NCBI GenBank assembly: GCA_019454045.1
Contig: SKCR01019534.1
Span: 81,441-145,440, forward strand
Direction of reading: 5' to 3'
Origin: Zanthoxylum bungeanum
Lineage: Eukaryota > Streptophyta > Magnoliopsida > Sapindales > Rutaceae
Length of the DNA: 64,000 nucleotides
Shown here: positions 33,301 through 46,075 of the stretch, piece by piece
How the letters are laid out: every line of letters starts with the position of its first letter
Position numbering within the stretch: position 1 is the first letter of the stretch
The notes under the pieces: generated by a model
What the model was told of the DNA's origin: nothing
Databases searched by the model: none
Seen by the model: the letters and a program-made list of their open reading frames with translations, nothing else
Translations under genes and position numbers: made by a program

Positions 33301-35742
33301 ATAATGATTACAATAATCCAATTATTTAATCAACTATAATTTTAATTCAATTATATTGATTACTATAATCCAATTATAAAATCAACTATATATTGAATGA
33401 GTTTGTATATAGTCCAACTATATATATATATTTTTTTTAAAACAACATAAAATATTAGTCCAACTAATACTTTTGATTAATATGACGAGTAAAATATAGA
33501 TGAGCGCGTTTAGCGAGTATTCGAACGAATGTTGCAAATTCAATACTTGCCTCCCACTATTTTTCGTCGAGCCTCTAACCCTCTGTCGAGTACTCGGGAA
33601 ACCGTGTTTCCTAGTGGGCTAGGATCCCGTTAAATATCACACAATCTTGACTTTGGCCAACAAATTGTATGATAATTAACTAGGTAGATCTCGAAGATCA
33701 ATTGGATCTCATCCAACTCCTAGATCCAGTAGGTGGACATCCAAGTCCCAAACATATATCTTATATATGCCTATACATCGAATGTATACCCTAACCTTTT
33801 TCCTCTGAATCAACTAGGCCTTGGCTTTGGCACAACAAACCTAGTGATCCCAGTCAAGCGCGGACCCATTGACATGGAAGCTTCGTAATCAATGTCAATG
33901 GACAAGAAGTGGTCTTGACTTTGGCCAACAAACCACAACTTGGACACGACACCGATATGGAACAAAGCCTCGTGATTAAAACACATCTTCGACGGACAAG
34001 GGCTTGACTTTGGCCAACAACCCCTGCCAATCTCGGATCTTGAGCAAGAATCACTCAATGGAAGGAAAATAAACGCTTGATATTTAACGAGGGTTTTTCG
34101 CGTGCAAATTGGCTACCAATTTAATTATCTTTGTTAAGGTCTCATCATCATACACCCTTAAACATGCATTCTAAATACATAATAAAGCGAGTATGAAAAT
34201 AAATAATAATGATATGCGGATGGATACTTAACACATTGATCCTAGATCAAATCTCTCCCTTTCTCACTCAAGCTAGCACTGTATTACTTCTACCCGTTAC
34301 ACTACACTTCTAAAGAAACCTCATTTACATGGAGGGGAATAGGTGAGAAGAGAATACAAAGAGAATAGAGGTGATAAGGCTGGACACGCAGGTCCAATTT
34401 AATAAATCAAATTTATTACAACAATTTCTAAAATTGCCCACCCATCTAATATCCATCCGATATACATTATTCATTCAACACAACCACGTATTCACACACA
34501 TAAGCATGCTATCAATCAATCTAATCAAATTAATTAATCTGATAATTAAGTGATCATCCAATGTTCAAACAACGATTTGATTTTGTTCGAGTCAAACTCG
34601 TTTTTGCGAATAAGTACTCAAAGTACAAATTTGAATAAAATTAAACTACATCATTAAATCTAATTTAACATGTATTTAATACTAATTCACTATTCAATTC
34701 CAAATTAAACATTACACTTTTATTTAATAAACCTTTTACGATTTAAATTCCAAATTTAATCGTAACGCGTCTCAAAGACCGATTAACGTCCAACGTCAAT
34801 TCAATTAAAGTCCAATGGGCTTTTAATTGATTTCTTAAGGCGTGGACTTTTGGTCAACTCGGGTCAAACCGATAACCAAAGTCCAATCCGGGATTTACCC
34901 CATAAGCCCATAAATCAATCTTGGCCCATTAGGCCCAATTGAACTTTAAAGGTTCATTAGTCGCATTTGGGCTTTATGGTTAAGGTTTTGGGCCCAATTG
35001 GATCCAATCCATTTGGCCTAAACCCAACTTGATAAAATCAAGCCCAATAGGCCAAAATACAACATTAGAAGCCCAAATCCAATTTAAGCCTAAATAATTA
35101 AATTTCATGAATCCAATTCCGCAATTTAATTACCTAAAGTGCATTACATGATTAATCAACTAAATCAACATTTCCAAAACACTAAATTAGTCCAATTAAT
35201 CATATTCAATTCATTATTATATGCCCAACACACAAATTGAAAAATCAAACCCATTTACATGCTTCATTAGTCTCGGACAAGGGATGCATTTTTGTTCGAT
35301 TTGAATTCAATCCAATTAATTCCACAATCGACATTAAATCAACATCCTAAATGATTTCATACACATCCAATGTCATAAAATCAAAAATCCAAGACATATA
35401 GGGCAATGTAGATTCGGCCAGGTGAAGGTATTAGGGTTTTTGTTCAATTCGAAATTAATCCAATTCACCTCAAATCAACATCATCCTACTTCATTACAAC
35501 TCATCCAATGAATTAATAATGAAAAATTCCAAGAATTCCAATACCATATATATTCGGCCAACACCATCAAATTGGGGAAAATTGTTCCAAACACATTTTC
35601 TTGAAATTGATCAAATCAATCTTCAATACAACAACATTTAAACATGCTCAATCATCCAATTTCATAAAATCATGCTCAAATCCAAAATACCCAATTTTAA
35701 GCCCTACATTTTTCATGCTTGAACCTAGGCTCTTGATGCCAT
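33301..35742 (-). other. Leader and gag-proximal non-coding region of element C
   Basis: AT-rich. 34900-35742 is homologous to the leader of element A at 1-633. Around 33640-34030 the segment CTTGACTTTGGCCAACAAA recurs three times (33646, 33914, 34003) as a dispersed short repeat. The primer site lies at 35729-35741. No open gene. Confidence 0.55.
35729..35741 (-). other. Primer binding site of element C
   Basis: Minus strand TGGCATCAAGAGC, a variant of the tRNA-iMet site TGGTATCAGAGC with one substitution and one extra base. One base from the LTR end. Confidence 0.75.
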
Positions 35743-37845
35743 TGTTGGTTATTATCTAGGTCCCAAGATCAAACAAGACATGAAAACATTGTGTGAACAC
35801 ATCAACGGAGGTAGCGGAATACTCACATCGATCGGTTGAGTCGATTTGAAGACGAATGAAGCCACAAAACTCACTGCCAAGGACGCCCAAATGATGCAGT
35901 CCACTGCCTTCAAAAACAGAAAATTGAGTTGAGAAATGGAGCTCCAAGCTTCGTCAAACGGATCCCGGCTCATGGGCGAACCTCCCTACCACCTTCGCAA
36001 GACTCGTAAGTGTGCTAGCACTTGATTTCTCACCATGAAAAACCACTCTTGCTTCCCTTTGCTCACGCCATTTTTGGCTTCAAAACCAGTCCACATTTTC
36101 TGTTTTGGGCGTGAGGAGAAGAGAGAAAAAGAGAGAGAAGAAAGTTGTGTGTAAAAATTGGTAAAGCTTTTCCAAAAAGCCTTTATATATTTTCCAAGAA
36201 AAAATAATAAAACCAATTACTTAATTGATTTAAATAAAACCAAAAGTAAATGATTTTCCCTCCAAACACTATTACACCAACTTACATCAACTATTCACAT
36301 GTCACTTTAATAAAGTGATGTGATGCAAGTCAATCCATCAATCAATCAATCAATCAATCAATCACTCAAAGTGACTTTTGATTTGACGCTTGATGTGACG
36401 ATTGATTTGACGCCTGATGCGACTTGCGATGCCGCACTTGAATTCGAAATACGAATGCGCTCGCAATCACACTCGGGCTTGGGTTCGCTAATTCCAAATT
36501 AGCGATTTTTCCGTCGCGTCGTAATTAAATGATTACGCCTAGCGAATTCACTATTCACGTCGCTAACGAATTAATTCTAAATTAATTCGTTCGCCCGAAT
36601 TAAAATCTAATTTTAATTCCGCTTCGAAATCTAATTTCATTTAATATATCGAATATATTAATTTACCGATTAATTCCAAATTAATCGTTATCTCTCTCTA
36701 GACGATATTTTATCCTAGATAAAATATCTCCGTAATTAATCCTAGATTAATTTTCTCTCTCTTCTATATAATCCCAGATTATTCAAGAGTGCGAGTTGTG
36801 CGTCATCGGTGGATTATCGGGAGGCGACCCATGAGATCCCCGGATAAGTTGGCAGTAAATACGGTCGTCGGAGTATCCGAATCACGTACGTACCAAGTAC
36901 TACGTTTTACCGATTTACGAGACAAGGTCGACTCCTAGCAAAGCACTAAGTCTACCCAATTCTCCGGACATATCCATTTAAGAATATTTAAGATCTGTAT
37001 CAAGCGTAGTATACGATTGTATTGTGCCTATCGGCCTAGTATCGGATAGTCACGTGCTAGGGCTGGGGCTGGATAAGTGTCTACCCCGTCCGAAGCACAT
37101 ATCGGATGTCTGGTAACATAGTCTCTATAATCGGATATTCATGACCTGGTCACAATATCCCGATTGGTTGCGCAACACTCAAGAGCACTAGTACCGTATC
37201 CTGCGTGACATCATCTCCACTATGACTGAAGTGATACTTCCGTCTCGACATCACACCCAATACACTACGACTCTCTGATAAACCCAGAAGTGGTGTACGC
37301 AGAACCGGTTAAAGCCCTGTACCACCAAGACCAAAGTCTACCGATTATCGCAAGTATTAGCGATGTAAGTCTCAGGTTAAGACTATACACACCTACCTTG
37401 ATTTCGGCCTCCCATAGACACATAGTCATAATACCAATGGGATTCCGAGGGGTCTATCCAGAGAGCGAAGCTGTTTCCCGTACCATCGGTGAAACACGAC
37501 CTCCTATCGCACTTGTATAAGTATCCAATACTTATATATATGAGAACTATGTCGTTGTGCCCTCACAACGCACACAAGTGCAATACTAGCATATTCCGCA
37601 TTATCGATGTCCAGTCTCGATAATACTCCGGCTAAGGATATTTAATGATTAATCCTTCGGGGACTGATACTGTCTCATATCATTCTCAATCCAGGAACTA
37701 ATCATAGGGACCTCTCTTCATTTATATATCTATGGTGATCTAATCACAAATGATGAGAGTGCAATTTCCTTGTCACATAGTTAATTTGCTACAACAACAC
37801 AATGATATGTGCAAATAGTGACGCTATGGGTCATTTTGTCCAACA
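35743..37845 (-). mobile_element. 5' LTR of element C
   Basis: 2103 bp, TGTTGG...CCAACA when read on either strand. Contains the promoter with TATATAAAGG on the minus strand near 36180-36190 and an ATCA run at about 36338-36363 longer than in the partner LTR. Confidence 0.9.
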
Positions 37846-38416
37846 GAAAATTGACCCAATTTTTCCACATTTTACTTTTATAAAGCGAAAAAAAGTTATT
37901 ATTCACACGTACGATAATTTTTTTACTTAAAAAATAGTTTACAGGACCATATATGTTTAATTAATTATCTACCCTTTGGGCATTTCATTTTGAACAAATA
38001 TTTTTATTTTAAATACACACTAATTATTAATTCTTCTTTGGTTTTTTATGTGCGGATTAAGCCTATTATAGTCACATTTTGATTGTGCCCAAACCAATTA
38101 ACACTAAGACACACATCTAATCGACATTCATTTTGTGATTATTGGAAAAAAAAAAATACAATCACAATATGTCAAGTAATGTGACTGGAGTCTCAAGTGT
38201 GACTTAGGGTTGATAATATACATGAGGTTACAATTGTGACTGTGCTCAATATGATTGATGGTGACAATGTGATTGAGGTCACAAATGTGTCTGATAGTCA
38301 ATAATGTAATTGATGTTATAATTGTGACTGTGATCAATATGACTGAAGTTATAAATGTGACTGAGGCACAACAATGACTAAGTTGTTAGCCACATAACTG
38401 ATAGTCATATTGTAAC
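37846..38416. repeat. AT-rich DNA passing into a diverged GTGACTG-type minisatellite
   Basis: From about 38150 short units such as AATGTGACTGAGG and ATTGTGACTGTG recur with irregular spacing. The same kind of sequence resumes at 38981-39180, after the LTR remnant, so it was one tract before insertion. Confidence 0.5.
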
Positions 38417-38980
38417 TGTTGATGGAGTTGGTGCTTGGAGTATCAATCCGAATTGTACATTTATTATTTATTAATAAAAAAACTACATTTTTCATTTCAT
38501 ACTTTATTAATGGTATTGTCATTATGCGTATTAGATTGATATATAGATATGCTAAGAATGACATCAACCTTAGAATAGTCTTGTAGTAATACTGAACACT
38601 ATGTGGTCCAAAATTGGGATAATTATTACTATTGTAAATTATTCTTAAAGTATATATATATTCCTAGTCGTTGGTTTTGGAATACGGTCGAAATCCTATA
38701 ACCTATAAGACTAGCACTGTAGCGCGCACTGTAACACGAACAGTGTGTGCGCGCACTGTAGCGCGCATGGTACGTGCGGCGCACGTTGATTTTATTTTTC
38801 TCCGTTTTTGAGTTTCCGGACTCCGATTCAGCCCCGGTTTTTTCCTATACACTCGTAATGGAATATAGTATTTCATTAAATAATATAAAATTACACTCAT
38901 GCTTGATATCCATGGGTTAGATCCATTTCCGCTGTGTGGGGCACCGATCCGACCCTAGGGATTCCACAACTGCCTTAACA
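38417..38980 (+). mobile_element. Internally deleted solo LTR of the element F family
   Basis: Begins TGTTGATGGAGTTGGTGCTT and ends CCACAACTGCCTTAACA. The first part matches the start of F's LTR (48627 on) as far as AAGACTAGCA. The last part matches its U5 end (GGACTCCGATT..., TAGATCC, CCGATCCGACCCTAGGG). About 1.6 kb of the middle is absent. A GC-rich stretch at 38715-38782 repeats CACTGTAGCGCGCA. No clear target duplication. Confidence 0.75.
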
Positions 38981-41450
38981 ACTGTGGGTAAAAATATGAT
39001 TATATCTGAGATATTTGTGACTTATGTAAAATTTTATTATGACTATGCTTAATGTAACTGAGTAACTAATGTGATTAATGATAAGTAATATGACTGAGGT
39101 ACACATAATGTAACTTTTAGTCACAAATGTGTCTGAGGTAAAAATATGACTATAACAAAGGTCAATGTGAAGTACGTGCGACACAAAAACTTTGGAGCTA
39201 ATTTTATCACCACGTAAGTCAGAATTTGAGAGAGGTTTGCTAATGAAAAAAATAGGTTTGAATGTTAAGTGTATTTATATTTCTATCTATTGTAATTTGG
39301 AGTTCACATGAAAAAAATGAATATTTGAAAATAGTTTGTTTGAAATTATTATTATCTTATAAATGTAAGGGTCAATTTTGAATTATTTTTTTATCGAAAC
39401 ATATCGACAATAGATTAAATACTAAAGATTATATTCTAATGGATTTTTTAATAAAAGTCGTACTAGTAGAAAGACATGTTATCTTGATAGATGATTTATG
39501 ACAAATATTAAATCTGTTATTAATTTAAGACACATATGTGACAAATAAATTAATTATCAAGAAATAATGACAGATATGTGACATATAATTATTTGTCAAG
39601 AAATAATGATAGAAGTCTTGATGAAAAATATTTATATCAAAAATTAATAAAAGAAATGCTTGACAGAATTAATTCTATCAAGAATTCATGATTTTATAAT
39701 TCCAAATATTACTCAAGTGCCAAATTTAAAATAATTACATAAAAAATAAATTTTAAATTAAAAAATAAAAATTAAATTATATGGAGTATAAATTAATTAT
39801 ACCTTTTGAGTGTAATTCAAAATAATTTTTATAATTCAAATTTGTTTCTAACCCGCAACCTATTTAACTAATAAATGTTTATGTCTAAACTGAGTGCCAC
39901 GAGACTACACTTTTATTGTGTAATTATCAAAATAACCTCCTTTTTTATAAATCAAAATTCCAAAACTCCCTCGCTTAAACGACACCACAGAAAACCTAAA
40001 ATTGTTTAAACACTAATATAACTTTCCCCTTCCCTCTCAGCAAATTTCTTCCCTGTAGGAGTGAAGCAGGATTTTCCGCTATGCTTATGACGTCGGCGAC
40101 CATGACACTATTGAGCTCACAGCTCGTAGAGAGTACAATTAGCCCACAGAGGATTAATCGGAGAATAAAGGAGTCGCCACCCAATATAAGACACTGAGAA
40201 TAATTTAAGGCCGCACTACACCCTTCGCAAGGTCGACCTTAATCTCGTTTGTGTTTGGAATCATCCATTACTGATGCCAGTATAATATCAAGGTTTGAAA
40301 AGAGATATCACCATGCCTTATAATGCAAATATCATGCAAATTAATTTAAAACACCTAAAAGTACAAACATAACTTAAAAACAAAATATATTATCCAGAGA
40401 GAAGTGTTATAGCAATAAAAGAAATAACAAAATTAACTATGGTTGACTGGACATGGGAATGGCCGGTCATATTCGTCTTTTTAGATGTATGTTCGGCCGG
40501 GCTTACTAAAAGTCTGGCCAAATATGCAGTGTAATCCATTATCATAAGAATATATGTAACGATAATAAAATGATAAGGAAAACATGTCAACATAATAAAT
40601 AACAAATAAACAATCCAAGTTGTGCCATATAATAGTAAATAACATGTGCAATAACAAACAAAATCAATAGTCATCATTTCCTTGGTATGTACAGTTGTAT
40701 CCTAAATACATACCGCATTACTGTCCATTTGGATTCAACTATAAAATGTACGTCTAGATTTCCATCCTATATACCACATGAAAACATGTTGCCAGATGTA
40801 GCCTATGTACGGCCGGAGTCGATATATGACTAGTGTACGTCTGACCAGATGTGAAGGTGTATTTGGCCGGATATACCGTGTCAGAACAGTAAATGCAGAA
40901 TTAAGTGATAAGGGCTTTTAGGTTTTACCTTAGGTGCATCTCAGCCTCGAGAACACTTTTGACGGTCTTGGTTGATTTTTGGATTTATATACTAAAGTGA
41001 TTCAAGAGATTATCTTAGGTCTTTATTTTGCTGTTGGGTGAGTGTGTTTCACTATTTTTTTGTTGTTGAGGATCGGTTAAGAAGATTTAGAATTCAAACT
41101 TGGCCAAAGATCACTTGTTTGTGTAAGGTCCCCCCTATTATAGTGATGGTTTCTTAGTTTATGAGGGAAACAATCTCTTTAGAAGGGAAAGTTATAATTA
41201 TGGAAGGTGGTAATAAGGAAAAAGATAATTGGGGAAAGTGTTTAAGTTAGAAAGAATATGAGTTTATGGAAATGGGCTAAAAATGATAGAGATTGGGCTA
41301 TTCTGCAAAACTGAAAATGCGTCTGGGCGGATGTGGAGGTGTCTCCGGTCGGAGGTGATGGCTATGTTCGGCCGGGCTTATAGTTTATATCCATCCGGAT
41401 GTCGAGGGTTTCTATCTCATATTTAAACCTTATAATCTTCCTTGACTCTC
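38981..41450. other. Non-coding region with no recognised gene
   Basis: The minisatellite ends at about 39180. Then come AT-rich DNA with AAATAATGACAGATATGTGACA-like repeats (39560-39620) and, from 40440 on, many GGCCGG-containing words (GTTCGGCCGGGCTTA at 40493 and 41366) suggesting an unassigned repeat family. Short ORFs here (up to 95 codons) show no recognisable domain. Confidence 0.4.
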
Positions 41451-41455
41451 ATACA

Positions 41456-41890
41456 GTGCCCTTACAAGAGACTCATCATCGGGCCATTAAAACACAGTGT
41501 CTATAGTCACCTTTACTTTGGTAGGCTTGTGTCATGTGTGACAGTGACATGCCTATCAAATTCATGTATGCATTTTCATTTACCTGGCTCGTCTGGTATC
41601 GCCTGACTATACCTGCTGCTGCCCAGTAGACCCTCCAGCTTGTCGATGCCTAATTTGATATGCTTCGATCTCGCCGGACTTCATTCCATTCTCTTATAGT
41701 TGATAGACCCACAAGTCCTCTGATGCCTCGATCGGTGCTGAGATACTTCAATCTCGCCAGACTTTATTCCCAACTCCCATAGTTGATAGACCTGCAAGTC
41801 CTCTGATGCTTCGATCGGTGTTGAGATACTTTGATCTCGCTAGGCTTCATTCTTAGCTCTATAAACCCGCAAGTCCTCCGATGTTGTCTG
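41456..41890 (+). repeat. Conserved anchor segment followed by an 83-84-bp tandem array
   Basis: The anchor (41465-41600: GAGACTCATCATCGGGCC..., GTGACAGTGACATGCCTATC, TTTACCTGGCTCG) is shared with 60950-61085. It is followed by three units starting CTTCGATCTCGCC at 41663, 41746 and 41830, each ending in a CAAGTCCTCTGATGC-type phrase. The array at 61125 after the other anchor has nearly the same period (82 bp) but a different sequence. Confidence 0.7.
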
Positions 41891-42480
41891 GTATTCTACT
41901 CTCATTCTTGGGTTGTTTTAGCAGGATCTTTCATGTCTCATGTTGATTTTTCTAGAGTGAGTCACCCATTTCTCGACATTAGTACCCATTCTTTGGGTAA
42001 GATTTGCCCACATTGTCTTCTTTTAGGACAAAACTCACCCCAAATATTATGATTTTTCAAAGTTTTCCACATATATCATGCCGGTGATGATTGCATATCC
42101 ATCTGAATATATGTGTACATCCGCTAGAATCAAAACACATATGGCTGGAATTTTAGACTTCAATTGGCATCTATAACATAGTCTATGTGTAATCTAGTCC
42201 TTAGAAAATTCTATTTTAAAAAAACTGTGTTTGTAATACATATCCGACTGGGTATACCTTACATAATTGGCCGGATATACCTTACATATCCGATCGCTCG
42301 TACGAAATTGAACATCCATATCCGGCCAATCTCTCATGTGTCGTGCCAGTCCATAGGTTTTGTATTACTACTGTTGTGCTATTTTCTGCCCCTTCTACTA
42401 ATCTGATGTTTGTTTTTTTGCAACTTGATGCCTCATATTTGAAGGCTATTGGTAACCTTATTAGTGTTCAAAAATAGTAT

Positions 42481-43440
42481 GAAAAGCCTTATCCACAGGT
42501 TCAGGCTCGAATAGATATTATAGAATTCACACATTTCATCAGTTGTATTTCGTCTGGCTCCCTTAAACATGACAAGCGGGCGTTGCAGGCCCTTGTGGAG
42601 ATATGGATGGATTCTACCCACACGTTTCACCTACCAGAGGGTTAAATGACTACCACTCAAGGAGATTTTACCTACATGTCATGCATCTCCTGCGAGGGCC
42701 AGCTCTTAGAGTTTGACTGCAGCCTTTCCCTGCCTATAGTTCAGTCAAAGCATATTCATCACTTACTGAGGTTCTTCCCGAGAGTCCGCTTTAGAGTCAT
42801 TGCTTACGAGAAGTTACGGTCTTATTAGGATGGGAAGACTCTAAAAGATGCGTAGGAAGTTGACCAGCTAGTTTGGTTATTTCTGCTGCACATGTTCGGG
42901 TGCACCTTATTTACCGACGCTATAAGCTCAATAGATCAATGCCTTCTTTCTTCACTCCGTAATTTAGATATAGTGCGGGAGTTTGATTGGGGTACCCCTG
43001 CGTTGACACCCAATTACCTGAGGTTAGATCGAGGGTGTCGCCGTAGCTTGTACATCCAAGGTTACGACTTTCTGATTGAGGTATACAACTTCTACTCTAC
43101 TTCATTTCAATTTCCACTGTAATCGGTAACAAACTAACATTATTTTTCTGTATTTGTCATAAGCTTGGGCTTATGAGTTTGGCGTTCTTGCAAGACCCTT
43201 CCCGATCTCTTGGGATAAGGTTGTGTTTCCCAGTCTGTCCCGCTGGGATGCTGCTACCATGGGTTTATTCGGAACCCATGATATTGGAGTACATCGGGCC
43301 CGACTGAATGGACATACATGGGATATGGTATGTCTTTTGGACCCTGCTCCATTTCTTTTTCTACTTCTTGTTTGGTTGAACTAATCCATTTTGCTGCGTT
43401 CTTTACAGATTGACCAGGCCTAGTGGGGAATCCACATTGA
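42481..43440 (+). pseudogene. Plant mobile domain (PMD, MAIN-like/aminotransferase-like) pseudogene
   Basis: One plus-strand frame from 42481 to about 43078 is read with three stops: TAA at 42643, TAG at 42826 and TAG at 42853. It follows the plant mobile domain: ALVEIWMDSTHTFHLPEG (compare the family's W...THTFHLP.GE), then FFPRVRFRVIAYEKL, LFLLHMFGCTLFTD, LRNLDIVREFDWGTPALTPN and RGCRRSLYIQGYDFLIE. A second exon-like piece at about 43161-43330 reads AWAYEFGVLARPF. PMD proteins occur as host silencing factors (MAIN family) and in transposable elements, and this copy lies among gypsy remains. Nonfunctional as read. The intron between the two parts is inferred. Confidence 0.75.
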
Positions 43441-43599
43441 TGCCCTACCTGTTAGGGAATGCCATATACCCAACTTCTGATGGGCTATATGTACATGTAT
43501 TTGTAATATTTTCATTAATTAATAAAATTGCAATCTTTATTATACGTGTCTTACATAACTTATATGAATCATCAACACTGTAATAAAGCCCTTGGAGTA
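43441..43599. other. Junction with a possible LTR start fragment
   Basis: From 43450 the sequence TGTTAGGGAATGCC... followed by an AT-rich stretch with ATTAATTAATAAAATT looks like the start of a copia LTR. It is only about 140 bp and joins directly to reverse transcriptase sequence of element D. Assignment weak. Confidence 0.25.
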
Positions 43600-43840
43600 A
43601 ATTGACCATCATATCATCCACATATACCTCGACTTCCTTATGCATCAAATCATTTAACATGTGGTAGCCTCCTTTGGTAAGTAGCCCCAACATTATTGAG
43701 TCTAAAAGGAATCACCTTATAGCAGTATGTCCCTCATTATGTGGTAAAGCCATCTTATTTTTATCCTCCTCTGACATGAATATCTGATTGTACCTAGTGA
43801 ACCAATCTGTGTGCAAATACATGTTTGACATGGCTGCACT
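43600..43840 (-). pseudogene. Element D (Tat/Ogre-type gypsy) reverse transcriptase, distal part
   Basis: Minus-strand translation gives TDWFTRYNQIFMSEEDKNKM, then (after a stop and small changes) GYHMLNDLMHKEVEVYVDDM, which carries the YVDD catalytic box. It continues directly from the proximal part at 46076-46420 once the solo LTR 43841-46075 is removed. Homology ends near 43600, so RNase H and integrase are missing. Confidence 0.85.
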
Positions 43841-46075
43841 TGTTGGCGGCGGATGTGGTACCCCTAGGGTCGGATCGGTGCCCCCCGCAGTGAAAGTGGG
43901 TCTAATCCATGGATATCAATCATAGTTGTATTTTTAAATAATTTAATGGAATACTATATTCCATTACGAGTGTATAGGAAAAAAACTAGAGCTGAATCGG
44001 AATCCAGAAACTCAAAAAAAGATAAAAATAAGATTCAGGGCACATGTGCGCGACGCGAGCGCTACAGTGCGAGGGCACTATGCGCTAATTGCCCGTAGCA
44101 GCGCCTCTTTTTTTAATTTTTTTAATTTCTTGATTTTCCTTTGCTCTCTTTCCATTGAGCTGATGGAAATTGGAGTTTTCACCTTAATTCCTTTCCAACC
44201 TTTTTAAAACACTTTTAAACACCTAAAATTTAATTTTAACATCAAAACCAATATCGACACATGTTATAGAACAAAATCATTTTTTTCAAAATATCAAATA
44301 TTTTTAGAAAAAATTAACTTTATTATAAATATGTACAAGCGTAAATTTTGAATCCACAACACAAATTAAATTAGAATCCCACAATGAAATGACTCATGAA
44401 CAATTTTAGATCACTCAAAGGTGGTCAAGTGATTTTAGAATAGTAGGCATAGCTTCAAGCTTTCATCTAGAGTTCAAAACTCTAATTTTATGTTCTTTGT
44501 CCAATATGAACATATTTGACCTAATTATAAGCATATTGTGTTTATGCTTCCAAAGCATCCATACATAAATTTATTAGCCTAATTTCAACTTCAACCTATA
44601 TTGTTATTTATCAAATACAAAAACATAGCCTATTAGAGAAGATCAAACTTACCTAGTAAGCTTGAACCAAAGATATAATCTTCTTATTCTTGTTGAAAAA
44701 TGTAGAGAACTTCCAAAGCTTCTCTAAACACTTCTTTAGGCTAATTTCTCTTATGTTTTTTTTTGCGTTAATGTTTGTTTGCTTAACAACTTGCTCAAAC
44801 TTGCCTTTTATAGTGAAGCTTGTGAAATTTTTAATTAATAAAAGTTCTAATCAACTTTTATATGGGCTTAATCCATTTTGTCTAAATATGTATAATTAGG
44901 TATGACTGATCACCTTTCTCTACTACTTTTATTAATCCAATTAAATTAAGACAAATATTCCTATTATTATATATTTATAATTACCAAAATATCCTTCATG
45001 GTAGAGATATTTATGAAATTACAACAAAGCTCTTGCGTAATTTTGGATTAATCCAATGGGTCAGAGTAAATAATTATTTTTATCTAATAAAAATTAATTA
45101 TTTTAATTGATAATTATAATATCAAATATTATTTATTATCAAACTTTATCTGCTACCCAAGTGCTCAACATGTACATTTTATATTGTGGGACTCTCTAAG
45201 GCAGACATGTTTGTCATATAAGCCTAGTTAATATATACGCAATTCGGCCATCTCCGAATTTACGAAGAACACCAATGACCTTTCTGAACTATACAAGTCG
45301 AGGTTATCAAATATGTTTAACAATCCATCCGTCATAGGCTATCCGAGTTGTGCTTAGGAAATATAGATTACACCATCAAGTTTCCGAGGTGCACATCTCA
45401 TGTCGACATGGCCACGGTTCTTTGAACACCATTTCTGATATATGCAATCCACTTAGCTGATCGACTTCGGCCAATAAGTGCATCGGTCTACACCTAAAAA
45501 ATATCTAGCGGTCAGAGCATGAAAGGTCTTTGACATATATGCATCAAAGTGTGGATGATTAGACAAAAAAATTAATATTATCCTATAGTCAAAATATCAT
45601 ATATGCTACTTGACTCGAGGAGATTCCTATTGACAGTGGTGTGTACTTCCAACTATTAGAAATCATATGTGAGTCATTCAGTATTCGCTCTAACAGATAC
45701 CCACATGTCTATATGAGCTTCCTTTACTTATGGTATATCGGGTTAAACCATTGGAAGTCCAATTCCAATATACTACATGTGCTAGTCTTCTAGGTTATAA
45801 GAATTCAATTGTATTCTGAAACCAATAACTAGGAATATGTACTTTAAGAATATTTATAATAGTAATATTATCCCGATATCAGACCACCCAGTGTCTAATA
45901 TTACTACAGGACTATTCTAAGGTCGATGTCATTCTCAACATTTTATATAACAAACTTATATGCATTATGACATAAATTACCATTAATGTGAAAAAGTAGT
46001 TATTTTATTAATAAATGAAAAAAATATAATGTACAATACATTATTCGAATTGACGCTCCAAGCATAACTCTAATA
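43841..46075 (-). mobile_element. Solo LTR of the element F family, inserted in D's reverse transcriptase
   Basis: 2235 bp. On the minus strand it starts TATTAGAGTTATGCTTGGAG (46075) and ends with the CCTAGGG...CCGCCAACA end at 43841, matching F's LTRs. Flanks GCACT (43836-43840) and GCCCT (46076-46080) look like a 5-bp duplication with one change. Removing it restores continuity of D's reverse transcriptase. Confidence 0.88.

Larger units (their letters stand above)
27845..37845 (-). mobile_element. Complete copia element C, minus strand, with decayed coding region
   Basis: LTRs 35743-37845 (5' in its own sense) and 27845-29939 (3') share TGTTGG...CCAACA ends and are nearly identical. A primer site TGGCATCAAGAGC and a polypurine tract are in the right places for minus-strand reading. 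Flanks read GGAAAAA before and GAAAATT after, consistent with a GAAAA duplication with one-base slippage. Inside, no frame exceeds 100 codons, yet diverged copia motifs are present. Same family as A and as the fragment at 60167-60928. Confidence 0.9.
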
